A stretch of 64,000 bases of DNA, taken from assembly GCF_025770765.1 (NCBI RefSeq), contig NZ_JANZKY010000011.1, forward strand, positions 1-64,000, given 5' to 3'. Position numbers and translations under genes: made by a program. Below are positions 39,154 to 47,833 of the stretch, in pieces. The stretch comes from Propionivibrio soli (lineage in GTDB: Bacteria; Pseudomonadota; Gammaproteobacteria; Burkholderiales; Rhodocyclaceae). The notes under the pieces are model-generated. The model saw nothing but the letters and a program-made list of their open reading frames with translations. It was not told the DNA's origin and searched no databases. Within the stretch, counting starts at the first letter, position 1. The number at the start of each line of letters is the position of its first letter.

Positions 39154-40302
39154 ATGGATAACGAGAATCGATTGCCGCGGATTCTGATTGTCGACGAATC
39201 GCGCATGGTTCGCGCGATGATCGGCCGGCACATACGGGACTATTACGACTTCCGCGAGGAGGCGGACGGGGAAGCGGCGTGGCAGGTCCTGGTCCTCGAT
39301 CATTCGATCGACCTCGTCATCTGTTCGCTATCTCTCCCGATTCTCGATGGTAACGGACTGCTGATGCGTGTGCGTTCGTCGCGCTTGGCGCGCTTGGCGC
39401 AGATGCCGATGCTGATGATTTCCGGCGATAACGAGGAGGCCTTGGAGCGGGCTAAATCGCACGGAGCTTCGGATTTCGTCAGCCGTACCGCTACGGCGGC
39501 GGAGTTGCTGGCGCGCGTCGAGTCGCTTCTTAAACTGGCGCAAGCGCAGAACCAGCTCAAGGAGAATCTTGAACAGAATGTCCAGAATCCGGAAACCGGC
39601 CTGTTTACGCGCAAGTACATCGAGCTTCAGGCGGCTCAGGCCATGTCGCACGCGGCGCGCCACGGGAGCGAGGTGAGCGCGATCGTCATGGGGTTCGACA
39701 ACGTCGGTGCATTACGCGAAGAGCATGGTGCCGAGGTCATCCAGACGTTGCAGAAACGTTTCATCTCGATCCTGCAGGGGAAAATTCGCAAGGAGGACAG
39801 TCTCGGACACTACGCGGGCAGTCAACTCGTGGCTATTTCGCCTGGAACGCCTTATCCGGCCTGCGAGTCGTTTGGTAACCGCCTGCGTGAAGCGATCCAG
39901 AAGGCAAACATCGCCGTACACGGCCAGCGATTGAACTTATCGGTCAGTATCGGTGTCAGTAACAGCCCGACCGACACCGTGACGTCGGCGGGGGCCTTGA
40001 TCGAATTGGCCGGGGCGCGCCTCAAGGAGGCTCAGCAAGCAGGCGGTAATCGGGTGATTGCCTGTTCGCGAGCACCGGTTGCGGTCTCGGCGGCGCCGAC
40101 GATTGAGTGTGCGCTGGCCTTGATTCAGGCAGGTAGTGAAGGCGAAGTGATACCGCATCTGCGCGTTTTGGCGCGCCAGTTGTTGCCGTTGCTCCGGCTG
40201 ATGGAGCGGGATTTGGAGTTGGGCCTGCCGATCGCAGGCATCGAACAGCGCTTGCTTGACCTCGACTCGGCGCAGGACGCAAAAGACGCCGGGCACAAAT
40301 AG
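39154..40302 (+). CDS. Degenerate REC-GGDEF protein, probably non-enzymatic
   Basis: A 382-residue soluble protein with a REC fold (about 8-125) followed by a GGDEF fold (about 140-295). The REC phospho-acceptor Asp is replaced by Ser58 (DLVICSLSLPILDG), the acidic pair reads D14-E15, and the conserved Lys is Arg111 (FVSRT). The signature GGDEF reads AGSQL (221-225). Canonical phosphorylation and diguanylate cyclase activity are therefore unlikely. A scaffold or ligand-binding role is inferred. It sits between acuI and prpE on the same strand. ATG 39154 is chosen; an upstream in-frame start at 39136 is possible. Confidence 0.82.
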   Translation: MDNENRLPRILIVDESRMVRAMIGRHIRDYYDFREEADGEAAWQVLVLDHSIDLVICSLSLPILDGNGLLMRVRSSRLARLAQMPMLMISGDNEEALERAKSHGASDFVSRTATAAELLARVESLLKLAQAQNQLKENLEQNVQNPETGLFTRKYIELQAAQAMSHAARHGSEVSAIVMGFDNVGALREEHGAEVIQTLQKRFISILQGKIRKEDSLGHYAGSQLVAISPGTPYPACESFGNRLREAIQKANIAVHGQRLNLSVSIGVSNSPTDTVTSAGALIELAGARLKEAQQAGGNRVIACSRAPVAVSAAPTIECALALIQAGSEGEVIPHLRVLARQLLPLLRLMERDLELGLPIAGIEQRLLDLDSAQDAKDAGHK

Positions 40303-40360
40303 CTTAAGTCGTACATCGTATCGTTAGTGCAGGGTTGCCGTATGGCTGCAGAGGGTTCCC

Positions 40361-42262
40361 ATGACGACGATCAAGGAGTTTCACCAGCAATCCATCGAAC
40401 ACCCGAATGAATTCTGGGCTCGCCAAGCCGAACTAATCGACTGGCACGTTCCCTTCACGCAAGCGCTCGACTTTTCGAGGCCACCTTTTGCCAAATGGTT
40501 TGTCGGTGGGCAAACCAATCTCTGCTACAACGCTATTGACCGCCACGCGGCGAAACGGCCCGACGCGCGGGCGTTGGTCTTCGTGTCGACCGAAACCGAC
40601 ACTGAGCGCGTTTTCTCGTTTGCCGAACTCAAGACCGAAGTCGTTCGGGTCGCCGCGATCATGCAGCGGCTTGGCGTAGGCAAGGGCGACCGCGTCCTGA
40701 TCTACATGCCGATGATTCCCGAGGCGCTGTTCGCGATGCTTGCCTGCACCCGGATCGGGGCGATCCACTCCGTGGTTTTCGGCGGATTCGCCTCTGGTTC
40801 GCTGGCGACTCGCATCGACGACGCGGCCCCGAAACTGATTGTTTCCGCCGATGCCGGCCTGCGCGGCGGCAAAGTCATTCCCTACAAGCATCTGCTCGAT
40901 GACGCTATCGCGCAGGCGAACCACAAGCCCGAGCGCGTCCTGATGGTCGATCGAGGACTCGATGAAGGCTTTGCCCGGGTCGAAGGGCGCGACGTCGATT
41001 TCGCCACGCTGCGCGAAGCGTGCCTTGATGCTGATGTGCCGGTGACCTGGCTCGAATCATCGGAACCGTCCTATATCCTCTATACGTCGGGAACGACCGG
41101 CAAGCCCAAGGGCATTCAACGCGACACCGGTGGCTATGCAGTGGCACTCGCGGCATCGATGAAACACATCTACTGCGGGGCCGAGGGCGAAACGATGTTC
41201 ACTACCTCGGATATCGGATGGGTAGTCGGTCATTCCTACATCGTATATGGCCCGTTGCTGGCCGGAATGTGCACGATCATGTACGAGGGCACGCCCCTGC
41301 GTCCCGATCCCGGCGTCTGGTGGAGCATCGTCGAGAAGTATCGAGTGAACGTCATGTTCTCGGCGCCGACAGCCGCTCGCGTACTGAAGAAGCACGACAC
41401 GTCCTATATGCACCGGCACGACCTGTCGAGCCTGAAGCATCTTTTCCTGGCTGGCGAGCCCCTCGACCAGCCGACGCACGAGTGGCTGATGGGCGAATTG
41501 AAGCTGCCCGTGATCGACAACTACTGGCAGACCGAGACCGGTTGGCCGATCTTATCGGCGATGCCCGGCGTGGAGAAAACCGAGATTAGGTATGGGACGC
41601 CGAGCTTCCCGGTTTATGGCTACAACGTGAAAATCTTTCGCGAGGACGGGACCGTCTGCGATCCAGACGAGAAGGGCGTTGTCGGTATCGTGCCGCCGCT
41701 TCCTCCGGGGTGCCTGTCGACAGTGTGGGGGGACGACAGCCGTTTTGTGTCCACGTACTTCTCGCTGTTCCGCGACCCGTTGGTGTACTCCTCCTTCGAC
41801 TGGGGAATCCGCGACAAGGACGGCTACCATTACATCCTCGGCCGTACAGACGACGTGATCAACGTCGCAGGCCATCGCCTCGGAACGCGTGAGATCGAGG
41901 AAGCCATCCAGGGCCACCCGGCGATAGCCGAAGTCGCGGTGGTCGGTGTTGCCGATCCGGTCAAGGGCCAGATGCCGATGGCTTTTGCCGTAGTCAAAAA
42001 CCCTGCCGTAATAGCTACGCCTGACGGACGCGCCGCTCTCGAAAAAGCCGTTCTCAAGCAAGTGGACGACAGTCTTGGGGCTTTGGCACGCCCAGGACGG
42101 GTCCACTTCCTCACCGTGCTGCCCAAAACGCGTTCGGGCAAACTCTTGCGGCGCTCGATTCAGGCTTTGGCTGAAGGGCGCGACCCAGGGGATCTGACGA
42201 CGATCGAGGACCCGGCCGCGCTCGAACAATTGCGGAACGCGCTTGATCTGACGCCGGCCTGA
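40361..42262 (+). CDS. prpE: Propionyl-CoA synthetase
   Basis: A 633-residue AMP-forming acyl-CoA synthetase activating propionate to propionyl-CoA. Motifs: ATP loop YTSGTTGKPKG (about 240), DNYWQTETGWP, YILGRTDDVINVAGHRLGT, and the acetylatable catalytic Lys in TRSGKLLRR (about 592). N-terminal FHQQSIEHPNEFWARQA and the central KWFVGGQTNLCYNAIDRH are typical of PrpE rather than acetyl-CoA synthetase. It follows the degenerate REC-GGDEF gene after 58 bases; no other methylcitrate-cycle genes are in the window. A strong GC hairpin follows. Confidence 0.92.
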   Translation: MTTIKEFHQQSIEHPNEFWARQAELIDWHVPFTQALDFSRPPFAKWFVGGQTNLCYNAIDRHAAKRPDARALVFVSTETDTERVFSFAELKTEVVRVAAIMQRLGVGKGDRVLIYMPMIPEALFAMLACTRIGAIHSVVFGGFASGSLATRIDDAAPKLIVSADAGLRGGKVIPYKHLLDDAIAQANHKPERVLMVDRGLDEGFARVEGRDVDFATLREACLDADVPVTWLESSEPSYILYTSGTTGKPKGIQRDTGGYAVALAASMKHIYCGAEGETMFTTSDIGWVVGHSYIVYGPLLAGMCTIMYEGTPLRPDPGVWWSIVEKYRVNVMFSAPTAARVLKKHDTSYMHRHDLSSLKHLFLAGEPLDQPTHEWLMGELKLPVIDNYWQTETGWPILSAMPGVEKTEIRYGTPSFPVYGYNVKIFREDGTVCDPDEKGVVGIVPPLPPGCLSTVWGDDSRFVSTYFSLFRDPLVYSSFDWGIRDKDGYHYILGRTDDVINVAGHRLGTREIEEAIQGHPAIAEVAVVGVADPVKGQMPMAFAVVKNPAVIATPDGRAALEKAVLKQVDDSLGALARPGRVHFLTVLPKTRSGKLLRRSIQALAEGRDPGDLTTIEDPAALEQLRNALDLTPA

Positions 42263-42293
42263 GCCAGTCGCTGCGGGTAGGGCCAAAGTAAAA

Positions 42294-42317
42294 GGGGGCG
42301 CCGGTGTCGGCGCCCCC
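42294..42317 (+). terminator. Strong hairpin after prpE
   Basis: GGGGGCGCCG (42294-42303) pairs perfectly with CGGCGCCCCC (42308-42317) around a GTGT loop, 32 bases after the prpE stop codon. No T-tract follows, so it may need Rho or act as a 3' mRNA stabiliser. Confidence 0.6.
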
Positions 42318-42450
42318 TGGTCGAGCCCTTGTGGTCGGCCGGGCGCGGGACTTTTCCGACATTTCCCCCGCGTTTAGCTTCGGGAGGGTTTGTCCCTGCA
42401 TGCTCCTATGTTTGCCTTTGCATTTATCAAGGCGCAAACATACAAACACA

Positions 42451-42480
42451 TTGATTCGCAAGCCATTACTGCGCTAGAAT
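42451..42480 (+). promoter_or_regulatory. Sigma-70-type promoter for the rpsF operon
   Basis: TTGATT (42451-42456) and TAGAAT (42475-42480), 18 bases apart, lie 65 bases before rpsF in an otherwise AT-richer stretch. The transcribed leader 42490-42530 contains a CCG/CGG pair that could be part of the S6:S18-binding leader known for rpsF operons in some bacteria, but I cannot fold it reliably. Confidence 0.55.
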
Positions 42481-42544
42481 AATAAGCTTTTCCACCTTGC
42501 TCCACCGTTCGCATGGCGGGGGGCTTTATCCATGAGGAGTGTTC

Positions 42545-42940
42545 ATGCGTCATTACGAAATCGTTTTCATCGTCCATCCGGACCAGAGCGAACAGGTCCC
42601 GGCGATGGTCGAGCGTTACAAAACGCTCGTCACCTCGCACGGTGGCTTTATTCACCGCCTCGAAGATTGGGGTCGCCGCCAATTGGCCTACCCGATCCAG
42701 AAACTGCACAAGGCGCATTACGTGCTCATGAACATCGAGTGTGACGGCGAAGTGCTTGCCGAACTCGAACACGGGTTCAAGTTCAACGATGCCGTCCTGC
42801 GCCACCTCACTATCAAGATGAAGAAGGCCGTGACCACTCCCTCGCCGATGATGAAGGAAGAAAAATCCAAGTCGATGATGGAAACCAAGGGTGAGGCTCC
42901 GGCCGAAGCCGCGGCCCCTGCCGAACAACCGTCGGCCTGA
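42545..42940 (+). CDS. rpsF: 30S ribosomal protein S6
   Basis: A 131-residue ribosomal protein that binds S18 and 16S rRNA. Core residues 1-95 match S6 ([57 protein letters not shown]). The C-terminal tail is Met/Lys then Ala/Pro/Glu-rich, a length variation common in S6. ATG 42545 has GAGGAG five bases upstream; the ATG two codons earlier is too close to it. First gene of rpsF-priB-rpsR-rplI. Confidence 0.97.
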   Translation: MRHYEIVFIVHPDQSEQVPAMVERYKTLVTSHGGFIHRLEDWGRRQLAYPIQKLHKAHYVLMNIECDGEVLAELEHGFKFNDAVLRHLTIKMKKAVTTPSPMMKEEKSKSMMETKGEAPAEAAAPAEQPSA

Positions 42941-42954
42941 TTGACGAGGCTCAG

Positions 42955-43263
42955 CTGAATCGCGTCGAGTTAGCGGGAACACTGATCGAGCGCAGGGCAC
43001 TACGTTACACCCCGGCGAGAGTACCGGTCCTGGAATGCGTGATCGGTCACCAGTCAGAGCAACTCGAAGCCGGCCATCCCCGGCGCGTTGAATGCGAAAT
43101 TCGCGCGATTGCGCTAGGAGAGACGGCCAAGTGGCTTGAGGCGGCTACGCCAGGAGTTGAAGTCCGGGTGACGGGCTTCCTGGCAGCAAGAAGTCGAGAG
43201 AGCAAACAGCTGAGATTGCACATACTTACGATCGAATTTGTAGAAGGAAACCAAAATGGCTAG
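42955..43263 (+). CDS. priB: Primosomal replication protein N (PriB), CTG start
   Basis: About 102 residues with the PriB OB-fold: [52 protein letters not shown] and [12 protein letters not shown]. PriB helps restart stalled forks by binding single-stranded DNA with PriA and DnaT. There is no ATG, GTG or TTG in frame before the conserved N-terminus. CTG at 42955 is preceded by GAGG five bases upstream and yields the family-expected first residues, so a CTG start is proposed; ATT 42940 is the other non-canonical option. The end overlaps rpsR by eight bases and the start is 14 bases after rpsF. Confidence 0.85.
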   Translation: MNRVELAGTLIERRALRYTPARVPVLECVIGHQSEQLEAGHPRRVECEIRAIALGETAKWLEAATPGVEVRVTGFLAARSRESKQLRLHILTIEFVEGNQNG

Positions 43264-43531
43264 GTTCTTCAAGAAGAAGGATGACAAGAACGTCAAGAAG
43301 CGCGGCGGTGGCATGTTCAAGCGTCGCAAGTTCTGCCGCTTCACGCTCGAGAAGATGGACGGCATCGACTATAAGGACGTCGATCTGTTCAAGGAATACA
43401 TCGCCGAGAATGCCAAAATCATGCCGGCGCGCCTGACCGGCACGAAGGCCGGATACCAGCGTCTGTTGTCGGTCGCCATCAAGCGCGCGCGCTTCCTGGC
43501 GTTGCTGCCCTACACCGACAACCACCAATAA
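43256..43531 (+). CDS. rpsR: 30S ribosomal protein S18
   Basis: A 91-residue ribosomal protein partnering S6. The basic N-terminus ([16 protein letters not shown]) is followed by the S18 core [40 protein letters not shown] and [15 protein letters not shown] 43256 overlaps the priB stop and is preceded by GAAGGAAA. Rpl9 follows after 14 bases. Confidence 0.98.
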   Translation: MARFFKKKDDKNVKKRGGGMFKRRKFCRFTLEKMDGIDYKDVDLFKEYIAENAKIMPARLTGTKAGYQRLLSVAIKRARFLALLPYTDNHQ

Positions 43532-43545
43532 TCGAGGAGATGACG

Positions 43546-43995
43546 ATGCAAATTATTCTGATGGAAAAGGTCGTCAACCTCGGCAACCTGGGCGATCTCG
43601 TCAAGGTCAAGGATGGTTATGCGCGCAACTTCCTGATCCCGCAAGGCAAGGCAAAGCGGGCGACGCCGACTGCGATGAAGGAGTTCGAAGCCAAGCGCGC
43701 CGAGCTGGAAAAAGCCGCTTCGGAGAAGCTTGCCGCTGCGCAGGCGTTTGCTGACAAGCTCGAAGGCGTCGAGGTAACGATTGCCCGCAAGGCAGGGGTT
43801 GACGGACGGTTGTTCGGCTCTGTGACGAACTACGACGTCGCCGACGGTCTGAAGGCACTGGGCTTCGAGGTCGAGAAGGCGAACATCCGCATGCCGGCTG
43901 GTCCGCTGAAGACCGTGGGTGAATCGACGCTGGAAATTGCCTTGCACACGGACGTGTTGGCTACCGTTAAGGTCGCCATCGTCGCCGAGCAGTAA
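43546..43995 (+). CDS. rplI: 50S ribosomal protein L9
   Basis: A 149-residue ribosomal protein binding 23S rRNA. Standard opening [32 protein letters not shown], a central helix rich in Ala/Glu/Lys, and C-terminal domain [24 protein letters not shown] 43546 has GAGGAG six bases upstream; the ATG at 43540 directly abuts that motif and is not used. In relatives dnaB usually follows at once; here an intrinsic terminator and a 7-kb block intervene. Confidence 0.98.
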   Translation: MQIILMEKVVNLGNLGDLVKVKDGYARNFLIPQGKAKRATPTAMKEFEAKRAELEKAASEKLAAAQAFADKLEGVEVTIARKAGVDGRLFGSVTNYDVADGLKALGFEVEKANIRMPAGPLKTVGESTLEIALHTDVLATVKVAIVAEQ

Positions 43996-44044
43996 GCTAG
44001 CTCCAGACACCCGTCAGCCCGAACGTTGGGCCGAGAAAAATACG

Positions 44045-44077
44045 AAAAAGGCTTCGCGCATCGCGAAGCCTTTTTTT
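44045..44077 (+). terminator. Strong bidirectional terminator after rplI
   Basis: AGGCTTCGCG (44049-44058) pairs with CGCGAAGCCT (44062-44071), flanked by AAAAA on the left and seven T's on the right. It ends the rpsF operon and, read on the minus strand, can also end transcription of the UroD-like gene that stops at 44183. Confidence 0.92.
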
Positions 44078-44182
44078 CTTGCGAAGCGATCACAGTGGGT
44101 CGCGGCAGGTGTACTGCTTCCCATGGCTAGAAGCAATCGAATCAACCCGCCTCAGAACCTCATCTCGTGTTGGTCCAAAGGC

Positions 44183-45163
44183 CTAAAGCTTCCTAATCTC
44201 CCCGATCACGGCTTTCAGTACAGCGTGGTCTACGGGGTGCCTGATCACGCAGGCCGGGCCTAACAATAATCCTCGTCCGCCGGTGGCCGTCATGGCGTCG
44301 GCTATGTCGGCGCGGGTCATATTCATGTCGCCGTCCGTCAATGCCATGCGCCGGAGTCCGCCGACAACCGGTTTGCGGCCGGATGTCGCGGCATAGTCGG
44401 CAAGTAGGGGAGGCGTTTCGCCGATGTGCCAGTTCAATGCGGTGACCGGGTAATTCTTCAGCACGTCGAACATCACGTCGTCGCCGTGCATGTGGATGAC
44501 GTTGAACCAGCCGCCCGAGGCGGCGTCCAGAACTTCAAGATCGTACGGTTTGCCGAACTCGAGGTAGGTCTCCGTACTCACGCACTTCGTGCTCGACTCC
44601 TGGGTGGCGAAGAAGACCCCGGCGCAACCCACGTTCAAGGCTTCTCGGATGAAAGCCGCCATCGTGGCTGATATGACAGCGAGCGCTGCCCTAACAAGCG
44701 CTGGATGCGTTTGCAGGTGCGAGCGATAGGCGGTGCCGGCGAGTTTTTGCGCGATGGTGAGCGGTGAAAACACTGTGGCGAGTACCGGAACGTCGGGACC
44801 GAGTTCCGTGCATACCTTGGCGATCTGTTTCAGCTCGCGCCCAAAGGCCCCCTGTCTGGCATCGAGCCGACGGATGGCCGACCAATCTTCGGGCGCGTTC
44901 ACCGCGGCCTTCACCACTTTGGCGACGCCGCCCTTTGCTACCTCGCTGAAGTCCGATACGGCGCCCCAGTCCTCGGTACAGAACTGGCCGTTTGGCATCG
45001 TCTTCACGAAGTCGAGATCGAGCTCGCGCGCAAAGGCGATCGTCTCCCGCGCAAGGGCGTCCGGGTCGAGGTCGATGCCCGGGAAGTGCGTCCAGAAGGC
45101 GTACGGCGGGCGATCGACAGCCTCGCCGTTCAATGCCGCCTGCACGCGGTCAAGCTTGTTCAA
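44183..45163 (-). CDS. Uroporphyrinogen decarboxylase-family protein, methyltransferase-like
   Basis: A 326-residue TIM-barrel protein of the URO-D superfamily but not HemE: the HemE N-terminal substrate loop (RxPVWxMRQAGR) is absent and the N-terminus reads RPPYAFWTHFPG. The corrinoid methyltransferases MtaA/MtbA bind zinc with HxC plus a distal Cys. Here the corresponding positions read H224-M-H226-G, with C305 in LLGPACVIRHP matching the distal Cys. A metal-binding methyl transfer role is inferred, but no corrinoid protein is nearby. Last gene of the tctB-tctA-tctC-uroD block, 108 bases after tctC. Confidence 0.75.
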   Translation of the reverse strand: MNKLDRVQAALNGEAVDRPPYAFWTHFPGIDLDPDALARETIAFARELDLDFVKTMPNGQFCTEDWGAVSDFSEVAKGGVAKVVKAAVNAPEDWSAIRRLDARQGAFGRELKQIAKVCTELGPDVPVLATVFSPLTIAQKLAGTAYRSHLQTHPALVRAALAVISATMAAFIREALNVGCAGVFFATQESSTKCVSTETYLEFGKPYDLEVLDAASGGWFNVIHMHGDDVMFDVLKNYPVTALNWHIGETPPLLADYAATSGRKPVVGGLRRMALTDGDMNMTRADIADAMTATGGRGLLLGPACVIRHPVDHAVLKAVIGEIRKL

Positions 45164-45271
45164 AAGTCTCTCCCATCACGCAATTGGTTTGTTCGACATT
45201 CCGCATTGGCTGCGGTTGGCCAGTGCTCCCGGCACAAAGGCCGGGAGCACCGGAAACCGTGAAAATCCCGC

Positions 45272-46237
45272 TTACCAGGGGCTCTTGGCGTATTCGGCAC
45301 GGTAGAAGGCGTCCTGACGCGCGAGTTCCTTCGCCAATTCTTCCGGCCCCATGTACTGGAGCGGCAGGTGCAGTTCCTGTGCGTGCTTGCGGAACTCAGG
45401 ATCTTCGAACGACTTCTTCATTGCGTCGGCGAGGAACTTGACGTGTTTCGCATCGACTCCCTTCGGAGCTGCCAGTCCGCGCATCGAAACCTGCGTGTAG
45501 TCGAAACCCGATTCCTTGTATGTCGGCGCGTTCGGATACAGATCGACGCGCTTTTCCGAGCCGACGGCGATGACGCGAATCGTCTTCGCTTCCACTTGCG
45601 GGTAGATCTCCGAGGCGTTCGAGATCATGATGTCGATGTGTCCGCCCATCAGCGCTGTGAGCTGCGGGCCGGTTCCTTCGAACGGTACCTTGCGGAACTT
45701 GATGTCCAGCTTCTGTTCCAGGTTGCGCAACGCCAGCGCTTCCGATGTTCCCGGGCCGCCGTAAGCGAGCTTGACCTTGTTGGGGTTGGCCTTGGCGTAG
45801 TCTACGAAGTCCTTGAAGGTCTTGAACGGGCTGTCAACATTGACCGCGAAAACGCCCGGGTCGCTCACGAAGTTAGCGATTGGCACGAAATCGTCGAGTT
45901 TGTATTTGACCTTGTCGGCGAGCTGGATGGGGTTGAGCACGATCGTCGGCGCGTTAATGAAGCCCAGCGTATATCCGTCTTTCGGCGCGCCGGCGATCGC
46001 GGTGAAACCGATGGCGCCGCCTGCGCCGGGTTTGTTATCGACCACGAACCCTTTGCCGACATACTTCTCCGCGGTGCGGAAAATCGAGCGAGCGATGATG
46101 TCGGTACCGCCACCGGCCGGGAAGGCGACGATCGCCACGATGGGTTTTTGCGGATAGGGCTCATCCGCCGCTTTCGCGTTGAATCCGGCCGTCAGCAGGA
46201 AAGCCGGAAGAAGGGCCGCCAGGAGTTTGTGTTTCAT
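45272..46237 (-). CDS. Tripartite tricarboxylate transporter substrate-binding protein (TctC/Bug family)
   Basis: A 321-residue periplasmic binding protein of the Bug family abundant in betaproteobacteria. Signal peptide 1-23 (MKHKLLAALLPAFLLTAGF...AKAADEPYP). Ligand-loop motifs AFPAGGGTDIIARS, NKPGAGGAIGFTAIA and the TYKESGFDYTQ region are typical. ATG 46237 is chosen with GAGG seven bases upstream; the longer frame would extend into the intergenic region. It lies beside genes for both membrane subunits, so a complete TTT system is present. Bug ligands vary (carboxylates, amino acids, aromatics); the ligand here is unknown. Confidence 0.92.
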   Translation of the reverse strand: MKHKLLAALLPAFLLTAGFNAKAADEPYPQKPIVAIVAFPAGGGTDIIARSIFRTAEKYVGKGFVVDNKPGAGGAIGFTAIAGAPKDGYTLGFINAPTIVLNPIQLADKVKYKLDDFVPIANFVSDPGVFAVNVDSPFKTFKDFVDYAKANPNKVKLAYGGPGTSEALALRNLEQKLDIKFRKVPFEGTGPQLTALMGGHIDIMISNASEIYPQVEAKTIRVIAVGSEKRVDLYPNAPTYKESGFDYTQVSMRGLAAPKGVDAKHVKFLADAMKKSFEDPEFRKHAQELHLPLQYMGPEELAKELARQDAFYRAEYAKSPW

Positions 46238-46317
46238 TTTCGTGCCTCGCTTTGTTGATTGATCAGGGGTTCCTACGTTGAATTTGCCGCTCGTTGCTTG
46301 TTGATCGTCCACCTTCT

Positions 46318-47823
46318 TTACGCTTCCTCGTCGGCTGCAAGGGCGCCGCGCTTGTTCTTGATTGTCGTGTAAAGACCCGCCGCGAGGATGATTCCGCATA
46401 ACGTGAGCAGTGTCCCGGAGATGGGGCGTTCGAACAGGTACAAGAGGCCGTTATCGGACAGCGTGAGCGTTTGTACAAGGGTGAACTCAATATTCTTGCC
46501 GAGTACGAACGAAAGGATGAGTGCCGCCGTGGGCAGCTTCCATTTCTTCATCATGTAGCCGATAGCCCCAAAGCCGATCGTCATGCCGACGTCCCACAAG
46601 CTGCGATTGACGCTGTATACGCCTACCATGCAGACAAGCAGGATCAGGGGGAACAACAGTTCATACGGGACGAGTGCGATCTTTGCCCAGTACTTGGCCA
46701 GGGGCAGGTTCATGATGAGAAGGATCAGGTTGCCGATGAACATGCTGGCAACGACCGCCCAGATGAAGTCCGGATTCTTGATATACAAGAGCGGTCCGGG
46801 CGTCAGCCCGTGCATGATGAAAGCCCCGAGGAGAACGGCAATGGTCGGTGACGTCGGGATTCCCAGCGTAAACAGCGGGATCAGGGCGGCGCCCGCGTAG
46901 CTGTTGTTCGCGGTTTCAGGCCCCGCGACGCCTTCGATGGCGCCCTCGCCGAAGCGCGACGGATCTTTCGCCATCTTGCGTTCGAGCGAATACGACATCA
47001 AGGATGCAATCGAAGCGCTCGTGCCCGGAATGAGGCCGAGGAGTCCTCCAATGCCTGTTCCCCTGAGGATGGCGCTCAAGCAGGGCTTCCATTCGGCACG
47101 AGGAGGAATGAGTCCGGCGATTTCCTCCGGCTTGTTCAGCGTCATGTCCTCCTCTGAATTCGTCAGGATTTCGGAGAGACCAAACAATCCGATGGCGAGA
47201 ATCACGAAATCGATGCCTTCCAGCAACTCGATCTGCCCGAACAAGAAGCGGTCGACGCCTGTCCCGGGATCTTGTCCTACCAGCGCCAGGATCATGCCGA
47301 TCAGGGCGGCGATCAGCCCCTTGATCACCGATTTGCCGATTAGGCCGACCAGCAACAACAGGCCGAAGATCATGATGCTGAAGAACTCAGGCGGCCCGAA
47401 CTTCAGGGCGTATTTGGCGAGAACGGGTCCGAGGAAAGTCAAAAAGAAGACCGCGATGCACCCGCCGATGAATGAGCCGATGGCGGCGACCCCGAGCGCG
47501 TGACCCCCGCGCCCTTGTTTGGCCATCTTGTATCCGTCGATACAGGTGATGACAGAAGCTCCCTCACCGGGAACGTTGATCAGTACCGAGGTAATTGTCC
47601 CGCCGTACATCGCGCCGTAGAAAATCCCGGCGAGCATGATGACCGCCGTTGTCGGTGAGAGCGCGTAGGTGAGTGGGATGAGCATCGCCGTCCCGGCGAC
47701 CGGACCGAGTCCCGGCAGTACGCCGACGATCTGCCCGACGAGAACGCCGATAAAGCAGAAGAGGAGGTTGGTGGGAGTGAGGGCGGCCTGGAAACCGTGC
47801 AACAAGGAAATTACGTTTTCCAT
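46318..47823 (-). CDS. Tripartite tricarboxylate transporter large permease TctA
   Basis: A 501-residue inner-membrane permease with about 10-12 membrane segments. Characteristic are GQIVGVLPGLGPVAGTAMLIPLTY-like N-terminal stretch, GTITSVLINVPGEGASV, GVAAIGSFIGG, GLIPGTSASIASLMSY and GAALIPLFTLGIPTSPTIAVLLGA. ATG 47823 has GAGG eight bases upstream. It follows tctB by 10 bases and precedes tctC by 80 bases. Confidence 0.95.
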   Translation of the reverse strand: MENVISLLHGFQAALTPTNLLFCFIGVLVGQIVGVLPGLGPVAGTAMLIPLTYALSPTTAVIMLAGIFYGAMYGGTITSVLINVPGEGASVITCIDGYKMAKQGRGGHALGVAAIGSFIGGCIAVFFLTFLGPVLAKYALKFGPPEFFSIMIFGLLLLVGLIGKSVIKGLIAALIGMILALVGQDPGTGVDRFLFGQIELLEGIDFVILAIGLFGLSEILTNSEEDMTLNKPEEIAGLIPPRAEWKPCLSAILRGTGIGGLLGLIPGTSASIASLMSYSLERKMAKDPSRFGEGAIEGVAGPETANNSYAGAALIPLFTLGIPTSPTIAVLLGAFIMHGLTPGPLLYIKNPDFIWAVVASMFIGNLILLIMNLPLAKYWAKIALVPYELLFPLILLVCMVGVYSVNRSLWDVGMTIGFGAIGYMMKKWKLPTAALILSFVLGKNIEFTLVQTLTLSDNGLLYLFERPISGTLLTLCGIILAAGLYTTIKNKRGALAADEEA

Positions 47824-47833
47824 TCTTATATCC

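Noticed and set aside
42490-42530. S6:S18-binding leader RNA in front of rpsF
   Set aside because: Short CCG/CGG complementarity is visible, but the known motif could not be matched without folding, so it is not called separately.
44183-45163. HemE (true uroporphyrinogen decarboxylase)
   Set aside because: HemE substrate-binding N-terminal motif is missing and C-terminal positions fit methyltransferase-type relatives.
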